Part shown: positions 1-8,698 of the stretch, one piece after another
How the letters are laid out: the number at the start of each line of letters is the position of its first letter
Numbering within the stretch: the stretch's first letter is position 1
DNA from: Labrys okinawensis
GTDB lineage: Bacteria; Pseudomonadota; Alphaproteobacteria; Rhizobiales; Labraceae
Reading direction: 5' to 3'
Assembly: GCF_002982075.1 (NCBI RefSeq)
Contig: NZ_PUEJ01000011.1
Location: 62,001-126,000 of the forward strand
Length of the DNA stretch: 64,000 nt
Made by a program: the position numbers and the translations under genes
The notes under the pieces: generated by a model
Database searches by the model: none
What the model was told of the DNA's origin: nothing
Seen by the model: only the letters and a program-made list of their open reading frames with translations

Positions 1-257
1 TAGCGCGTGTTGTCCGACTGCGTATCGTAGACGACCAGTTCCAGCGGACGCCCCGCGATGCCGCCCTTGGCGTTGATTTCGTCGGCGGCCAGCTGGATCG
101 CATGGACCTTGCCGATGGTGGCGACGGCGAAGTCGCCGGATTGATCCTCCAGTACGCCGAGCTTTATCGGGTCGGCGGCGAGCGCTTGGGACACGCCGAG
201 CAAAAGTGTCCCCGTGAGGGCTGCGGCTCGCAGCCCCCTTTTGGCCTTCCCAGTCAT
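1..257 (-). CDS. Amide/urea-type ABC transporter substrate-binding protein (3' end missing)
   Basis: Only the N-terminal 85 or so residues lie in the window; the gene runs off the left edge. It starts with a Lys/Arg-rich signal peptide ending near VSQALA, followed by DPIKLGVLEDQSGDF and later GGIAGRPLELVVYD, the usual opening of periplasmic binding proteins of the branched-chain amino acid/amide/urea class (FmdD, UrtA, AmiC fold). A GAGGAG-type ribosome site precedes the ATG. It follows amiR by 21 bp, so it is probably the third gene of the amide-sensing operon and delivers short amides or urea to an ABC importer encoded outside the window. Ligand is inferred from context only. Confidence 0.85.
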   Translation of the reverse strand, partial: MTGKAKRGLRAAALTGTLLLGVSQALAADPIKLGVLEDQSGDFAVATIGKVHAIQLAADEINAKGGIAGRPLELVVYDTQSDNTR

Positions 258-278
258 GTGAGTTCTCCTCTGTCGACC

Positions 279-938
279 TTATTTTGTCTCGGCACGCCGG
301 CCGGAAGGCCCTTCGCGTACCGTTATTTTGGGCGTTGCCGCCCACCTGCCGAGGAACTCCTCGCAGTATTCTTCCAGGCTGACACGCAAACGCATGCTTT
401 CACGCCGCAGCCGGTTGTAGGCTTCGTCGTCATCGATGCCGGTCTGTGCGGTCAGCGTCAGCACGGCTTTGATCACCGACCGGCGGCCACGCCGCCGTCT
501 CTCCATGTCGTCAAGGCGGTTCTGCATGTCATTGCGCAGCAGGAACTGGTTCACGCCCAGGAACAGGGCCGTGTAGATGGCCGAGCTGTGCACCGGCTTG
601 CGCAGGAAGGCCGTCGCGCCGAGATTGACAAGACGCTTGAGCCGGCTCGGCGCCTCCACGCCCACCAGCCCGATCACTGGCGCAGGCGGCAGGCGTGAAT
701 CGCTTTCGGTCTCCAAGGGAAGAGTGCCTTCCAGATCACCGTCTACGAAGAGGATGTCCCGCTCCGCCTTCAAACTCGCCATGTCGAAGTCGACGCGGCC
801 ATCGGCGGAGGCGAGGAACTCGCTGGTCACCCCCAATTTCGCAAGTGTCATCTCGAGAGCCTCGACGGCAGTGCGGTTGGTGGTAGCGATCAGGGCCCTG
901 CTGCCGTTGAAGTTCTGGAGGAGACGAGCAACCATCAC
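279..938 (-). CDS. amiR: AmiR-type ANTAR-domain response regulator
   Basis: 219 residues. The first 130 or so form a degenerate receiver (pseudo-receiver) domain, followed by a helical linker rich in Asp/Arg (NRLDDMERRRRGRRS) and a C-terminal ANTAR-type three-helix RNA-binding region with the VIKAVLTLTAQTGIDDDEAY core. ANTAR proteins act by preventing transcription termination in leader RNAs. In Pseudomonas AmiR is held inactive by AmiC until an amide binds. Here the gene overlaps amiC by 4 bp (ATGA), which fits co-translation and complex formation. A terminator hairpin upstream of amiC is an obvious candidate target. Confidence 0.88.
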   Translation of the reverse strand: MMVARLLQNFNGSRALIATTNRTAVEALEMTLAKLGVTSEFLASADGRVDFDMASLKAERDILFVDGDLEGTLPLETESDSRLPPAPVIGLVGVEAPSRLKRLVNLGATAFLRKPVHSSAIYTALFLGVNQFLLRNDMQNRLDDMERRRRGRRSVIKAVLTLTAQTGIDDDEAYNRLRRESMRLRVSLEEYCEEFLGRWAATPKITVREGPSGRRAETK

Positions 939-2092
939 TTTGCGACCCTTAAATTTGGCGTATGGGAGACAACGGCATATCGTGGAGAAGACTGAACGAG
1001 GTAGGGATCGGGCTGAATGGGGCCGGCCTCCTCGACGATCACGTCAAAGCGCGCCTTCTGGTTCGAGCGGCCAATGCGCGGTGTGAGCCAGGCATGGAAT
1101 GTCTGAGGATCGATCCAGACCTCGCCCTGCGGTGCTGAGAGCCTCTGGCGGGCGACGGCGTTCTTGACAGCGGACACCTCGTCCGTGCCTGCCGCCGACA
1201 GCGCGCGCGCCAGCAACTGCACCGCGATGTAGGAGGCCTCGGCATCTGCCGATGCGGCCGGACCGTTAGGGAAAGACTGCTCGTAGGCCTTGGTGAATGC
1301 CTTGTTCGCCGGGGTCTTCAGCGAGGAGAAATAGACAGACGAACTCAAATGGCCATCGACCATTTCATGACCGATCTCCTCCAGCTCCGGTTCGGAGAGC
1401 GTGCAACTGGCGATCGGGATCTGCGCGGCTTGGTCGATGCCGCGCTCCCGGCAGGCCGATCGAAACGCACGGAAGAAGGCATAGGCACTCTCGCCGATGA
1501 GGTTGTTGAACACGAAATCGGGGCGGGCCGAGAGGATAGCGTCGACGACCTGCCCGAATTCCGTATCGCCGATCGCGATATAGCGCTCGGCCAGAACCCT
1601 GCCGCCCTGTGCCGTCATGGCCTCGCGAAAGATGCGATTGTTTTCCCAGGCCCAGATGTAGTTCGACCCGACGCAGAAGGCATTCGAGCCGAAATTGGCC
1701 AGCATGTAGCGTACGAGCGGAAGCACGTGCTGGTTGGGCGAAGCGCCCGTGTAGATGACGTTGTTCGAGGTCTCGAACCCCTCATAGTGCGAGGGATACC
1801 ATAGCAGGGCGTCGTATTTCTCGAAGCAGGGGATCACTTCCTTGCGGCTCGATGACGTATAGCACCCGACCACATGGCGTATGCCGTTGCTGATCATTTG
1901 CCGGCTGTGCTCGGCATAGCGTGCCAGGTCGCCGCCAGGGTTCACCACGACAGGCTCGAGCCGGAGATCCGGAAACGACCGAGATATCTCCTCGAAGGCC
2001 AGCAAAGCGCCGTTCAGCATGGAGCGCGCGACCACGCTGTAAGAGCCGGTCGTCGAGAACATCACGCCGATGCGATGCCTTCTTGCCAACAT
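935..2092 (-). CDS. amiC: AmiC-type amide sensor / negative regulator of AmiR
   Basis: 385 residues from the ATG at 2092; an in-frame TTG at 2110 is possible but lies against the U-tract of the leader terminator. It has the type-1 periplasmic binding fold without a signal peptide: RIGVMFSTTGSYSVVARSML near the N-terminus, VVGCYTSSSRKEVIPCFEKY, and LLWYPSHYEGFETSNNVIYT, typical of AmiC and cytoplasmic relatives of FmdD/UrtA. It should sense a small amide and release AmiR. Translationally coupled to amiR. No amidase gene is in the window, so the regulated enzyme must lie elsewhere. Confidence 0.85.
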   Translation of the reverse strand: MLARRHRIGVMFSTTGSYSVVARSMLNGALLAFEEISRSFPDLRLEPVVVNPGGDLARYAEHSRQMISNGIRHVVGCYTSSSRKEVIPCFEKYDALLWYPSHYEGFETSNNVIYTGASPNQHVLPLVRYMLANFGSNAFCVGSNYIWAWENNRIFREAMTAQGGRVLAERYIAIGDTEFGQVVDAILSARPDFVFNNLIGESAYAFFRAFRSACRERGIDQAAQIPIASCTLSEPELEEIGHEMVDGHLSSSVYFSSLKTPANKAFTKAYEQSFPNGPAASADAEASYIAVQLLARALSAAGTDEVSAVKNAVARQRLSAPQGEVWIDPQTFHAWLTPRIGRSNQKARFDVIVEEAGPIQPDPYLVQSSPRYAVVSHTPNLRVAK

Positions 2093-2113
2093 AAGCCCAT
2101 TCCAAAACAAAAA

Positions 2114-2142
2114 ACGCCCAGCGGCTGGTCTGCCGTGGGCGT
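2114..2142 (-). terminator. Intrinsic terminator in the amiC leader
   Basis: On the minus strand ACGCCCA / TGGGCGT arms continue as CGGC / GCCG around a TGGTCT loop, 11 pairs with one bulge, and are followed directly by TTTTTTG. It ends about 20 nt before the amiC start codon, so transcripts must read through it to express amiC-amiR. This position suits attenuation, with AmiR (ANTAR) as a plausible antiterminator. Confidence 0.75.
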
Positions 2143-2143
2143 C

Positions 2144-2175
2144 CGTGCCACCAACCGCACGTGTGCAGAACGCAC
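2144..2175 (-). promoter_or_regulatory. Two tandem stem-loops ahead of the leader terminator
   Basis: Minus-strand RNA here would form GTGC-gttct-GCAC (2163-2175) and CGTGC-ggttggtg-GCACG (2144-2161), immediately followed by the terminator hairpin. Paired hairpins before a terminator are the arrangement ANTAR regulators bind, but the loops do not show the usual hexaloop consensus, so binding is inference. A TTGACA-like sequence (complement of 2265-2270) lies upstream without a clear -10 at normal spacing. Confidence 0.4.
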
Positions 2176-2229
2176 TCGTCTGTTGGAAATGTAATCAGAT
2201 ATGACGCATAAATAGGCAGCTCTGCCTTG

Positions 2230-2724
2230 CGCTCTAAAATTAGGCTCTTCCAGATTTATGTATTTGTCAAGCTGTTAAATGTGGGCCCGAATTCTTTCGG
2301 GCTTCGCGAGCTCCTCAGGCCGGTTGGTATGCCGTCCTGGGCTGCTGACGGCGTGACCGCGGAAAAGGGTTTCGATGGGTGGGTTGACGCGCTACCGGCG
2401 GGATGCCGGCGGTCGAGACGATCAAGCCGGATGGCGACCCGCTGGTTTATGGACACGACACGACCGACAGGGTCACCGGCATCGAAACCCTCGCTCCCTG
2501 AGCGAAGCCCGGGGATGACAAGAGTGCAAGTGCTCCCGAGGACGTGACCCGCTTCTGGTATGACGGGTGCGGCCTGGTGATCAAGGTCGAGAACGGAGCG
2601 GCGCTGATCGATCATGAGCGAGACAAGAATTGCGCGATCATCGCCGAGATGGTGAATGGGCGCTGGGTCGGGGCGAGGCTCGATGCGATGGAGCGGCGGA
2701 TCCCCGGTCCACCGGCGAGATCAA
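2230..2724. other. Gene-poor gap with possible relic coding sequence
   Basis: About 500 bp between the amide operon and the AraC regulator. No convincing gene. The stretch 2400-2545 carries inverted CCGGCGGGATG/CCCGGGGATGAC-like segments of the kind seen in intergenic repeats. From about 2544 to 2724 one plus-strand frame reads a plausible protein fragment (RFWYDGCGLVIKVENGAALI) that I do not recognise; it has no start site and runs into the end of the araC-type gene. It may be a decayed gene. Confidence 0.3.
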
Positions 2725-3642
2725 TCACCGCGGCCATTGGCCGTCTGCAGAATTTTCTCCTGTTGAGTGCCGGTGCTGGGCTGCATACATTCCCGTGGTG
2801 CGAAACTCCGACGGGCTGATGGCAAAGGTACGCCGGAACGCCTTGGCGAAGTAGTTCGGATCGACAAAGCCACATGCGCTGGCAATAGCCTTGATGCTGA
2901 GCTGAGCGTTGATCAGCAGTCGCGCGGCCCGTTGCATGCGCTCGCGCATGACGAATTCGGATGGGGCCACTCCTTCGATCAGGTGAAAGGTCCGACTAAA
3001 ATGAGCACGGCTCATTCCTGCAATGTCAGCAAGCACGCACACGTCGAGATCTCGGTCGAGATGCTGACGGATGTGAGCCGTCACACGCTCAATGGCCAGA
3101 TTTCGGCCCGTGCCCGGGCTGGGTTCGTGGCGGGCCATGACATCATCGTGCAGCGTCATCGTGGCGTTGTAAGCAAGGCCCGAGGCCCTTCCAGCGGTCA
3201 GCTCACTATCGGTGAGGTCCAAAGCCACCCCGGCGAGGGCATCGATCGTCTCCGAGCGCAGACGTAGCACGGGACCGGCTGCCGCGAGGATCGCCCGATG
3301 CAGACGCAATGCCTCCTGCCCGCACATGGCAATCCAGAAGAAGGACCAACTGTCGTTTCTTTCCACCCAGTAGCGGTGAGCGTGCGGAATGGCTACCAGC
3401 ATCGTCTCCCCCGGGCCGATCCTGTAGCGCCTCTTTTCATATTGCAACTGTCCGGCTCCGGCGATGGTGTGCTGCAATATCGAAAAAGGCGTCGTGCCTC
3501 GCTTGCGACCATCCCAATCGTAGGCTGGCCCGTCCGCAATTTCATATCCTGTGCTGGTCGGCATCACATGAAGGCGGTCGCGCCGGCGCGGTAGCGAAAT
3601 CGTATGGCGGAACGGGCTGTTGGCAGTGAGAAGGCTAAGCAC
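2725..3642 (-). CDS. AraC-family transcriptional regulator
   Basis: 305 residues. An N-terminal cupin-like ligand-binding region (about 25-180; GPGETMLVAIPHAHRYWV) precedes two helix-turn-helix motifs (about 195-290) with the family signature IKAIASACGFVDPNYFAKAF. Divergent from the GH4 glycosidase operon with about 170 bp between them, it most likely activates that operon in response to its sugar. The ATG at 3642 gives a normal N-terminus, but a later Met could also serve because the first 30 residues look poorly conserved. Confidence 0.88.
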   Translation of the reverse strand: MLSLLTANSPFRHTISLPRRRDRLHVMPTSTGYEIADGPAYDWDGRKRGTTPFSILQHTIAGAGQLQYEKRRYRIGPGETMLVAIPHAHRYWVERNDSWSFFWIAMCGQEALRLHRAILAAAGPVLRLRSETIDALAGVALDLTDSELTAGRASGLAYNATMTLHDDVMARHEPSPGTGRNLAIERVTAHIRQHLDRDLDVCVLADIAGMSRAHFSRTFHLIEGVAPSEFVMRERMQRAARLLINAQLSIKAIASACGFVDPNYFAKAFRRTFAISPSEFRTTGMYAAQHRHSTGENSADGQWPR

Positions 3643-3760
3643 AAAATTACCCTAAAGAGCACCATCGTCCTCTGGTCCGCATTACCCGCGCTGCGCATAA
3701 ATGCGTTCGGTTGAAGATATGCCACTGCTTGGGCAGATCCAATCGGTATATCCAGCCAAG

Positions 3761-3784
3761 TTTGCTGCCCGGGCAGGCGGCAAA
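3761..3784. promoter_or_regulatory. Inverted repeat upstream of the GH4 gene
   Basis: TTTGC (3761-3765) and GCAAA (3780-3784) flank a perfect 10-bp palindrome TGCCCGGGCA (3766-3775). It sits 26 bp before the GH4 start codon, between the divergent AraC and GH4 genes. It could be a regulator site or a leader hairpin; the sequence alone does not decide. Confidence 0.35.
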
Positions 3785-3809
3785 TTGCGTTGCAGGGAGG
3801 GTGCAGGCC

Positions 3810-5303
3810 ATGGGTGCCATGAAGATTGCGATTATCGGGGCCGGTAGCGTTGGCTTCACCCGAACGCTGGTGCGCGACATCCTCTGCGTGCCAGAATTGC
3901 GGGAAGTCGAATTCGCGCTGACGGACATCAACCAGCACAATCTGGAGATGATCGGACAGATCCTGCGGCGAATGATCGAAACCAACGGTTTTCCGGCCCG
4001 CATCACAACCACGGCCAATCGTCGGGAGGCCGTCGCCGGTGCTCGCTATATCATCAACTGCGCGCGGGTCGGCGGCCTCGAAGCCTTCGCCGACGACATT
4101 CGCATTCCGCTACAATATGGTGTCGACCAATGCGTCGGTGACACCATCTGCGCCGGAGGCATCATGTACGGCCAGCGCTCCATCGCGGCCATACTCGACT
4201 TCTGCAAGGATATCCGAGAGGTGGCCGAGCCCGGCGCACGCCTGCTCAACTACGCCAATCCGATGGCGATGAACACCTGGGCGGCACTCGACCATGGCGG
4301 CGTCGACACCATCGGTCTGTGTCACGGCGTGCAGCATGGCTGGCGCCAGATCGCCGAAGTACTGGGTGCGCAGGACCCCAAGGACGTCGACTATATTTGC
4401 ACCGGCATCAACCATCAGACCTGGTACGTCGACATACGCCACAAGGGCCGGCGCATCGGCAAGCAGGAACTGCTGGAAGCCTATGAGCGCCATCCGGTCT
4501 ACTCCAAGCAAGAGAGGGTGCGCATCGACGTGCTCAGGCGCTTTGGCCTCTACTCGACCGAGAGTAACGGGCATCTGTCGGAATATCTGCCCTGGTACCG
4601 CAAACGGCCGGAGGAGATCGAACGCTGGATCGACCTTTCGGAATGGATCCACGGCGAAACCGGCGGTTATCTGCGAGTATGTACCGAAGGGCGCAACTGG
4701 TTCGAGGAAGAGTTTCCCCGCCTCCTGGCCGATGCCGGCAAGCCGATCGATCCGGGCCGGCGAACGAGCGAACATGCCAGCTACATCATCGAGGCTTTGG
4801 AAACGGGACGTGTCTACCGCGGGCATTTCAACGTTCGCAATCGCGGCTTGATCACCAATCTGCCCGCGGATGCCATCGTGGAGAGCACCGGCTTCGTCGA
4901 CCGTTTCGGTCTGAACATGGTGGCAGGCCTGACCCTTCCCGACGCCTGCGCGGCTCCGTGCATTGCATCCATAAACGTGCAGCGCCTGTCGGTGAAGGCA
5001 GCCGTGACGGGGGATGTCGACCTGCTCAAGCTCGCCATGTTGCATGACCCCCTGGTCGGTGCCGTCTGCACGCCCGAGGAAGTTTGGCAGATGACCGACG
5101 AGATGCTGGTCGCCCAGGCCAAATGGCTTCCTCAGTTTGCCCATGCCATCGAGGATGCCAAGGCTCGCCTCGCCAAGAGCCGCATTCCCAAGCGCGAGTG
5201 GCAGGGTGCTGCCAGACTGCCCGTTCGCTCTGTCGAGGAGCTTCGGACAGAGCGTGCACGCAAGGAGGGGGGGCTCTCGCCCGACCAACAGGTCGTCGCT
5301 TGA
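3810..5303 (+). CDS. GH4-family NAD/Mn-dependent glycosidase (alpha-galactosidase/alpha-glucosidase type)
   Basis: 497 residues from the ATG at 3810, chosen because GGGAGG lies 9 bp upstream; the frame is open further back to 3711 but without a ribosome site. The Rossmann nucleotide loop IAIIGAGSVGFT opens the protein, and CHGVQ (Cys171, His172) and GINHQTW (His202) supply the metal ligands typical of glycoside hydrolase family 4. These cytoplasmic enzymes cleave glycosides by redox-assisted elimination. Length is close to MelA/AglA relatives. It is followed by a CUT1 importer, so it probably hydrolyses the imported oligosaccharide. Anomer and sugar cannot be fixed by eye. Confidence 0.9.
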   Translation: MGAMKIAIIGAGSVGFTRTLVRDILCVPELREVEFALTDINQHNLEMIGQILRRMIETNGFPARITTTANRREAVAGARYIINCARVGGLEAFADDIRIPLQYGVDQCVGDTICAGGIMYGQRSIAAILDFCKDIREVAEPGARLLNYANPMAMNTWAALDHGGVDTIGLCHGVQHGWRQIAEVLGAQDPKDVDYICTGINHQTWYVDIRHKGRRIGKQELLEAYERHPVYSKQERVRIDVLRRFGLYSTESNGHLSEYLPWYRKRPEEIERWIDLSEWIHGETGGYLRVCTEGRNWFEEEFPRLLADAGKPIDPGRRTSEHASYIIEALETGRVYRGHFNVRNRGLITNLPADAIVESTGFVDRFGLNMVAGLTLPDACAAPCIASINVQRLSVKAAVTGDVDLLKLAMLHDPLVGAVCTPEEVWQMTDEMLVAQAKWLPQFAHAIEDAKARLAKSRIPKREWQGAARLPVRSVEELRTERARKEGGLSPDQQVVA

Positions 5304-5368
5304 GCCGCCGCTACTGACTACACTGCAAGACAGCAGCAAGCTGTCGCAACAAGCGGGAGGAAGACATC

Positions 5369-6628
5369 ATGAAAATCCTGAAGATAGGATTGCTGCTCGG
5401 CGCCCTGCTTTCGCCACTGATGCCGGGCTTGGCAAAGGCAGAACCGGTAACCCTCAATTTCTGGACTGCCTGGGATCCGTCCCAGGCCGATGGCAAAGCG
5501 GCCATCGCCAAGATCGCCGAGTTCGAGCGCAGCCACCCCAACATCAAGATCAAGACGCAGGTCATCGCCTTTCAGGCCCTGCACGACAAGCTTGTCACGT
5601 CGATCGCCAGTAACGACGCACCGGATCTGAGCTGGGGGCTGATCGAGTGGCTTGGTGAGTTCGACCGCATGAAAGCGCTCGCCGACCTGACACCCTATGC
5701 CAGTAAATGGAACGACCGCGAGGCGATCTATCCCAATGCCCTCGAGGGGCTCACGATCGATGGCAAGCTGGTCGCCCTGCCGAACTATCTCGGATTGCGC
5801 GGGCTGCTCTACCACACCGACATGCTCAAGCAGGCGGGTATCGCCGCCCCGCCCAAGACCTGGGACGAACTGGTCGATGCCAGCCTCAAGATCAAGCAAA
5901 CCACCGGCAAGCCCGGCTTCGGCATTGCCGGGCGCGGTGTGCGTTCGCCACAGGAACTGATCATGTATCTGGCCCAGAACGATGTTCAGATCGCCAAGCG
6001 CCAATCTGACGGCAAGTTCAGGAACGATTGGGCCGATGATCCCGAAGCGATGAAACGGGCCACGCAGGTCTTCGCCCTCTATCGCAGTTTTCGCGACAAG
6101 GGAGTGATCGCACCACAAGCATCGGGTTGGGGGTGGGAAGAGGAGGACACCAATTTCGCGCTTGGCCGATATGCCATGGTGATCAATGGACCCTGGATGC
6201 GCAACCGCGCCGACCAGAACCCCGAACAGATGAAAGATGTTCGTGTCGCGCCACCGCCCGCGAGCCTCAAGAGCGCCACCTTCTTCGAAATCAACCCTCT
6301 TTTCATCTACAAGGGTAAACACCCCGACGAGACCTGGGAGTTCGCGTCCTTCATGCTCAGCAAGGACTATCAGACCGCCGTCTTTCCCGATCGATCCCCC
6401 CGCACGGATGTACAGGGCGATGCGATCTGGGGCACGCCTTTCACCTCGTTGACGCCAACCGGCGTGTCTTTCCCCCAGATAGCCCTCGGTTCGATCACGC
6501 GTGACATGGAGGAAGCGATCGGGCGGGTGCTTCTCAAGAATGAGGAACCGGCGGCGGTCGCCGCCTGGCTTGGCAAGCAAATCAACAAGAGCCTGCGCCA
6601 GACCGGGCAGATGTCGGCCCAGAATTGA
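5369..6628 (+). CDS. CUT1 sugar ABC transporter substrate-binding protein
   Basis: 419 residues with a clear signal peptide (about 1-23, ending GLAKA) and the family-1 extracellular solute-binding start VTLNFWTAWDPSQADGK. Conserved later segments include LPNYLGLRGLLYHTDMLKQAG and WGWEEEDTNFALGRYAMVINGPW near the sugar-contacting domain. A GGGAGGA ribosome site lies before the ATG. It sits between the GH4 gene and two permeases in one operon, so it should bind an oligosaccharide or glycoside in the periplasm for import and GH4 cleavage. Confidence 0.9.
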   Translation: MKILKIGLLLGALLSPLMPGLAKAEPVTLNFWTAWDPSQADGKAAIAKIAEFERSHPNIKIKTQVIAFQALHDKLVTSIASNDAPDLSWGLIEWLGEFDRMKALADLTPYASKWNDREAIYPNALEGLTIDGKLVALPNYLGLRGLLYHTDMLKQAGIAAPPKTWDELVDASLKIKQTTGKPGFGIAGRGVRSPQELIMYLAQNDVQIAKRQSDGKFRNDWADDPEAMKRATQVFALYRSFRDKGVIAPQASGWGWEEEDTNFALGRYAMVINGPWMRNRADQNPEQMKDVRVAPPPASLKSATFFEINPLFIYKGKHPDETWEFASFMLSKDYQTAVFPDRSPRTDVQGDAIWGTPFTSLTPTGVSFPQIALGSITRDMEEAIGRVLLKNEEPAAVAAWLGKQINKSLRQTGQMSAQN

Positions 6629-6659
6629 GGCTTGCACGCTTCGTCTGCCTCAAAGCCTC
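6627..6659 (+). other. Intercistronic hairpin after the binding-protein gene
   Basis: GAGGCTT (6627-6633, overlapping the stop codon) and AAGCCTC (6653-6659) can pair, with a 19-nt loop and no U-tract. Such hairpins between a binding-protein gene and its permeases commonly protect upstream mRNA so that binding protein is made in excess. Confidence 0.4.
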
Positions 6660-6728
6660 GGACATGGCCGGCAGTGCGGGAAGGTGCGGGCGCGGTGACT
6701 GGCGTGCGCTTGCGATGGGAGTTGGGCA

Positions 6729-7667
6729 ATGGCGAATGCGGATCTCATGGCTATCCGGAACAGGGTCGCCTCGATCCGGCGCGCGACCCCGCGCCACACA
6801 CATCTGGGCAGGATGGCGGCACTTTTCCTGCTGCCCTCGGCCGCCTTCATCCTGGCGCTCATTGCCTATCCGCTCTGCAATGTGCTCTGGCAGAGTTTCC
6901 ATTACGGCAATCTCGTCGACCCGGCAACGCGAGGTTACGCTGGCCTCGATAACTTCCGCACGGTTTTGGAGGACGAGGACTTCCTGCCCGCGCTTTGGCA
7001 CACGCTGAGCTGGACGACGCTCTCGGTCGGCGGCGAATATCTGCTCGGCCTGACCGCAGCGGTGGTCCTCGCCCAGCCGATCAAGGGCAGAGCATTCTTC
7101 CGCGGCGTTGTCGTGGTACCCTGGGTCATCCCGATCGCCATCGCCGGCCTGAACTGGATGTGGTTGCTCAATCCCGATTATGGCGTCCTCAATGCATGGA
7201 TGGTGCGACTGGGTCTCCTCGACAATCCGCACGATTGGCTCGGTCAGATCAATACCGCCCTGCCAACGGTGACCTTCGTCAACATCTGGCGCAGCTTTCC
7301 CTTTTACACGATCAGCCTGCTGGCAGCGCTGCAGGCCGTGCCAGCCGATCTGCATGAGGCTGCTGCCATCGACGGCGCCGGCCCGATCCGCCGCTTTTGG
7401 GTGATCACCATGCCGCATCTGAAGGCTGTATCCCTCACTCTGATCGTCATTCATATCATCTGGACTGCCATCAACTTCGACTTCATCTGGGTGATGACCG
7501 AGGGTGGCCCGCTCAATGCTTCACAGACCCTGCCGGTGATGATCTATAAATATGCCATGCAGGACTATGATGTCGGCGCCGCCTGCGCCCTTGCATCGAT
7601 GTCGATGGCTTTCATGGCGAGCCTGTTCTTCGTGTATTTCTACGGCAACCGTCGCATGAGATCCTGA
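6729..7667 (+). CDS. CUT1 sugar ABC transporter permease (MalF/UgpA type)
   Basis: 312 residues with about six membrane segments beginning at MAALFLLPSAAFILALIAYP. The cytoplasmic EAA loop is visible as DLHEAAAIDGAGPIRRFWVI, where the ATPase docks. It is the first of two permeases, followed by the second after 3 bp. No ATPase follows; the nearest is the CUT1 ATPase encoded at 8699-9766 on the other strand. The second in-frame Met (10 codons on) is an alternative start. Confidence 0.92.
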   Translation: MANADLMAIRNRVASIRRATPRHTHLGRMAALFLLPSAAFILALIAYPLCNVLWQSFHYGNLVDPATRGYAGLDNFRTVLEDEDFLPALWHTLSWTTLSVGGEYLLGLTAAVVLAQPIKGRAFFRGVVVVPWVIPIAIAGLNWMWLLNPDYGVLNAWMVRLGLLDNPHDWLGQINTALPTVTFVNIWRSFPFYTISLLAALQAVPADLHEAAAIDGAGPIRRFWVITMPHLKAVSLTLIVIHIIWTAINFDFIWVMTEGGPLNASQTLPVMIYKYAMQDYDVGAACALASMSMAFMASLFFVYFYGNRRMRS

Positions 7668-7670
7668 GCC

Positions 7671-8516
7671 ATGGTGATATCACGCAGCCAGCGCCTGATT
7701 GCCGCCAGCCTTACCTACGGCATACTCGCCCTCCTGTGCCTGTTCTGCCTGTTCCCGTTCGTGTGGATGGTGGATACCGCACTCAAGCCAGCGTCGGAGG
7801 TAATGAGTAACGAGCCCTCTTTGCTGATTGCAGCTCCGACATTGGACAATTTCGCCCGCGTCCTGTTCGAGAGCGACTTTCTCACCTACTTCCGAAACAG
7901 TCTGATCGTAGGGGTCTGCGCGACGCTGTTGACCCTGATCGTATCGGTGTTTGCCAGCTACGCCTTGAGCCGCTGGGGATACTATCCGGTGAGCAGGGTC
8001 GTGGGCGGTGCCCTGCTGGTTTCGCAAATGATCCCCGGTGTCCTGCTGCTGGTACCGCTTTACGGGCTGATGCAGCATCTGGGGCTGTTAAGCACCTATC
8101 GCGCGCTCATCATCGTCTACTGCACCTTCATGATTCCACTCGTCACCTTCATGCTGAAGAGCTTTTTCGATGACGTCCCGCGGGAATTGGAAGAGGCGGC
8201 GGAAATTGACGGTTGCTCGCGCCTTGGCTTCATTTGGCGCGTTCTGCTGCCGTTGACGGCGCCCGGGATCCTCGCCACGAGCGTTTTCGCCTTCGTTGCG
8301 GCGTGGAACGAATTCATGTTTGGCTATGTGCTGATCAATGACGACGCGCGCCGGACACTGACCCCTGGCATCATGATTTTCCGAGGTTCCCATCAGACCG
8401 ATTGGGGCCTGCTGATGGCAGCCTCCGTACTGGCCGTGGTCCCTGTCGCTCTCGGTTTCGTCTATCTGCAGCGTTTTCTGGTCGAAGGCCTGGCAGCTGG
8501 GGCCGTGAAGGGCTGA
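7671..8516 (+). CDS. CUT1 sugar ABC transporter permease (MalG/UgpE type)
   Basis: 281 residues, six predicted membrane segments, with the EAA loop ELEEAAEIDGCSRLGFIWRV and the MalG-like ending YLQRFLVEGLAAGAVKG. It begins 3 bp after the first permease and ends the plus-strand operon. The next feature is a perfect hairpin shared with the convergent operon. It forms the membrane channel with the preceding gene product. Confidence 0.92.
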   Translation: MVISRSQRLIAASLTYGILALLCLFCLFPFVWMVDTALKPASEVMSNEPSLLIAAPTLDNFARVLFESDFLTYFRNSLIVGVCATLLTLIVSVFASYALSRWGYYPVSRVVGGALLVSQMIPGVLLLVPLYGLMQHLGLLSTYRALIIVYCTFMIPLVTFMLKSFFDDVPRELEEAAEIDGCSRLGFIWRVLLPLTAPGILATSVFAFVAAWNEFMFGYVLINDDARRTLTPGIMIFRGSHQTDWGLLMAASVLAVVPVALGFVYLQRFLVEGLAAGAVKG

Positions 8517-8659
8517 TCCAGAGGATCGCTCGTCCCGCTCGATAAGCATCGCATGTGCCGCTGCAATCGATGGATCTGGACGGGGACAATCAACTTCAAG
8601 GGGACGGATGGCTTGCCGTTGGTACTGCATCTGCGTCTGCTTCCCCCCGACCGTGAATG

Positions 8660-8683
8660 GGGACGATCACGCATGATCGTCCC
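8660..8683. terminator. Hairpin between convergent sugar operons
   Basis: A perfect 10-bp stem, GGGACGATCA (8660-8669) and TGATCGTCCC (8674-8683), with a 4-nt loop, lies in the gap between two convergent operons. No strong U-tract is present on either side, so termination efficiency is uncertain, but position suggests a shared bidirectional terminator. Confidence 0.55.
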
Positions 8684-8698
8684 GCGGGCTCGGTGGAG

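Noticed and set aside
4110..5339. 409-codon minus-strand frame opposite the GH4 gene
   Set aside because: No family motif; the plus strand is a complete GH4 enzyme with metal and NAD motifs.
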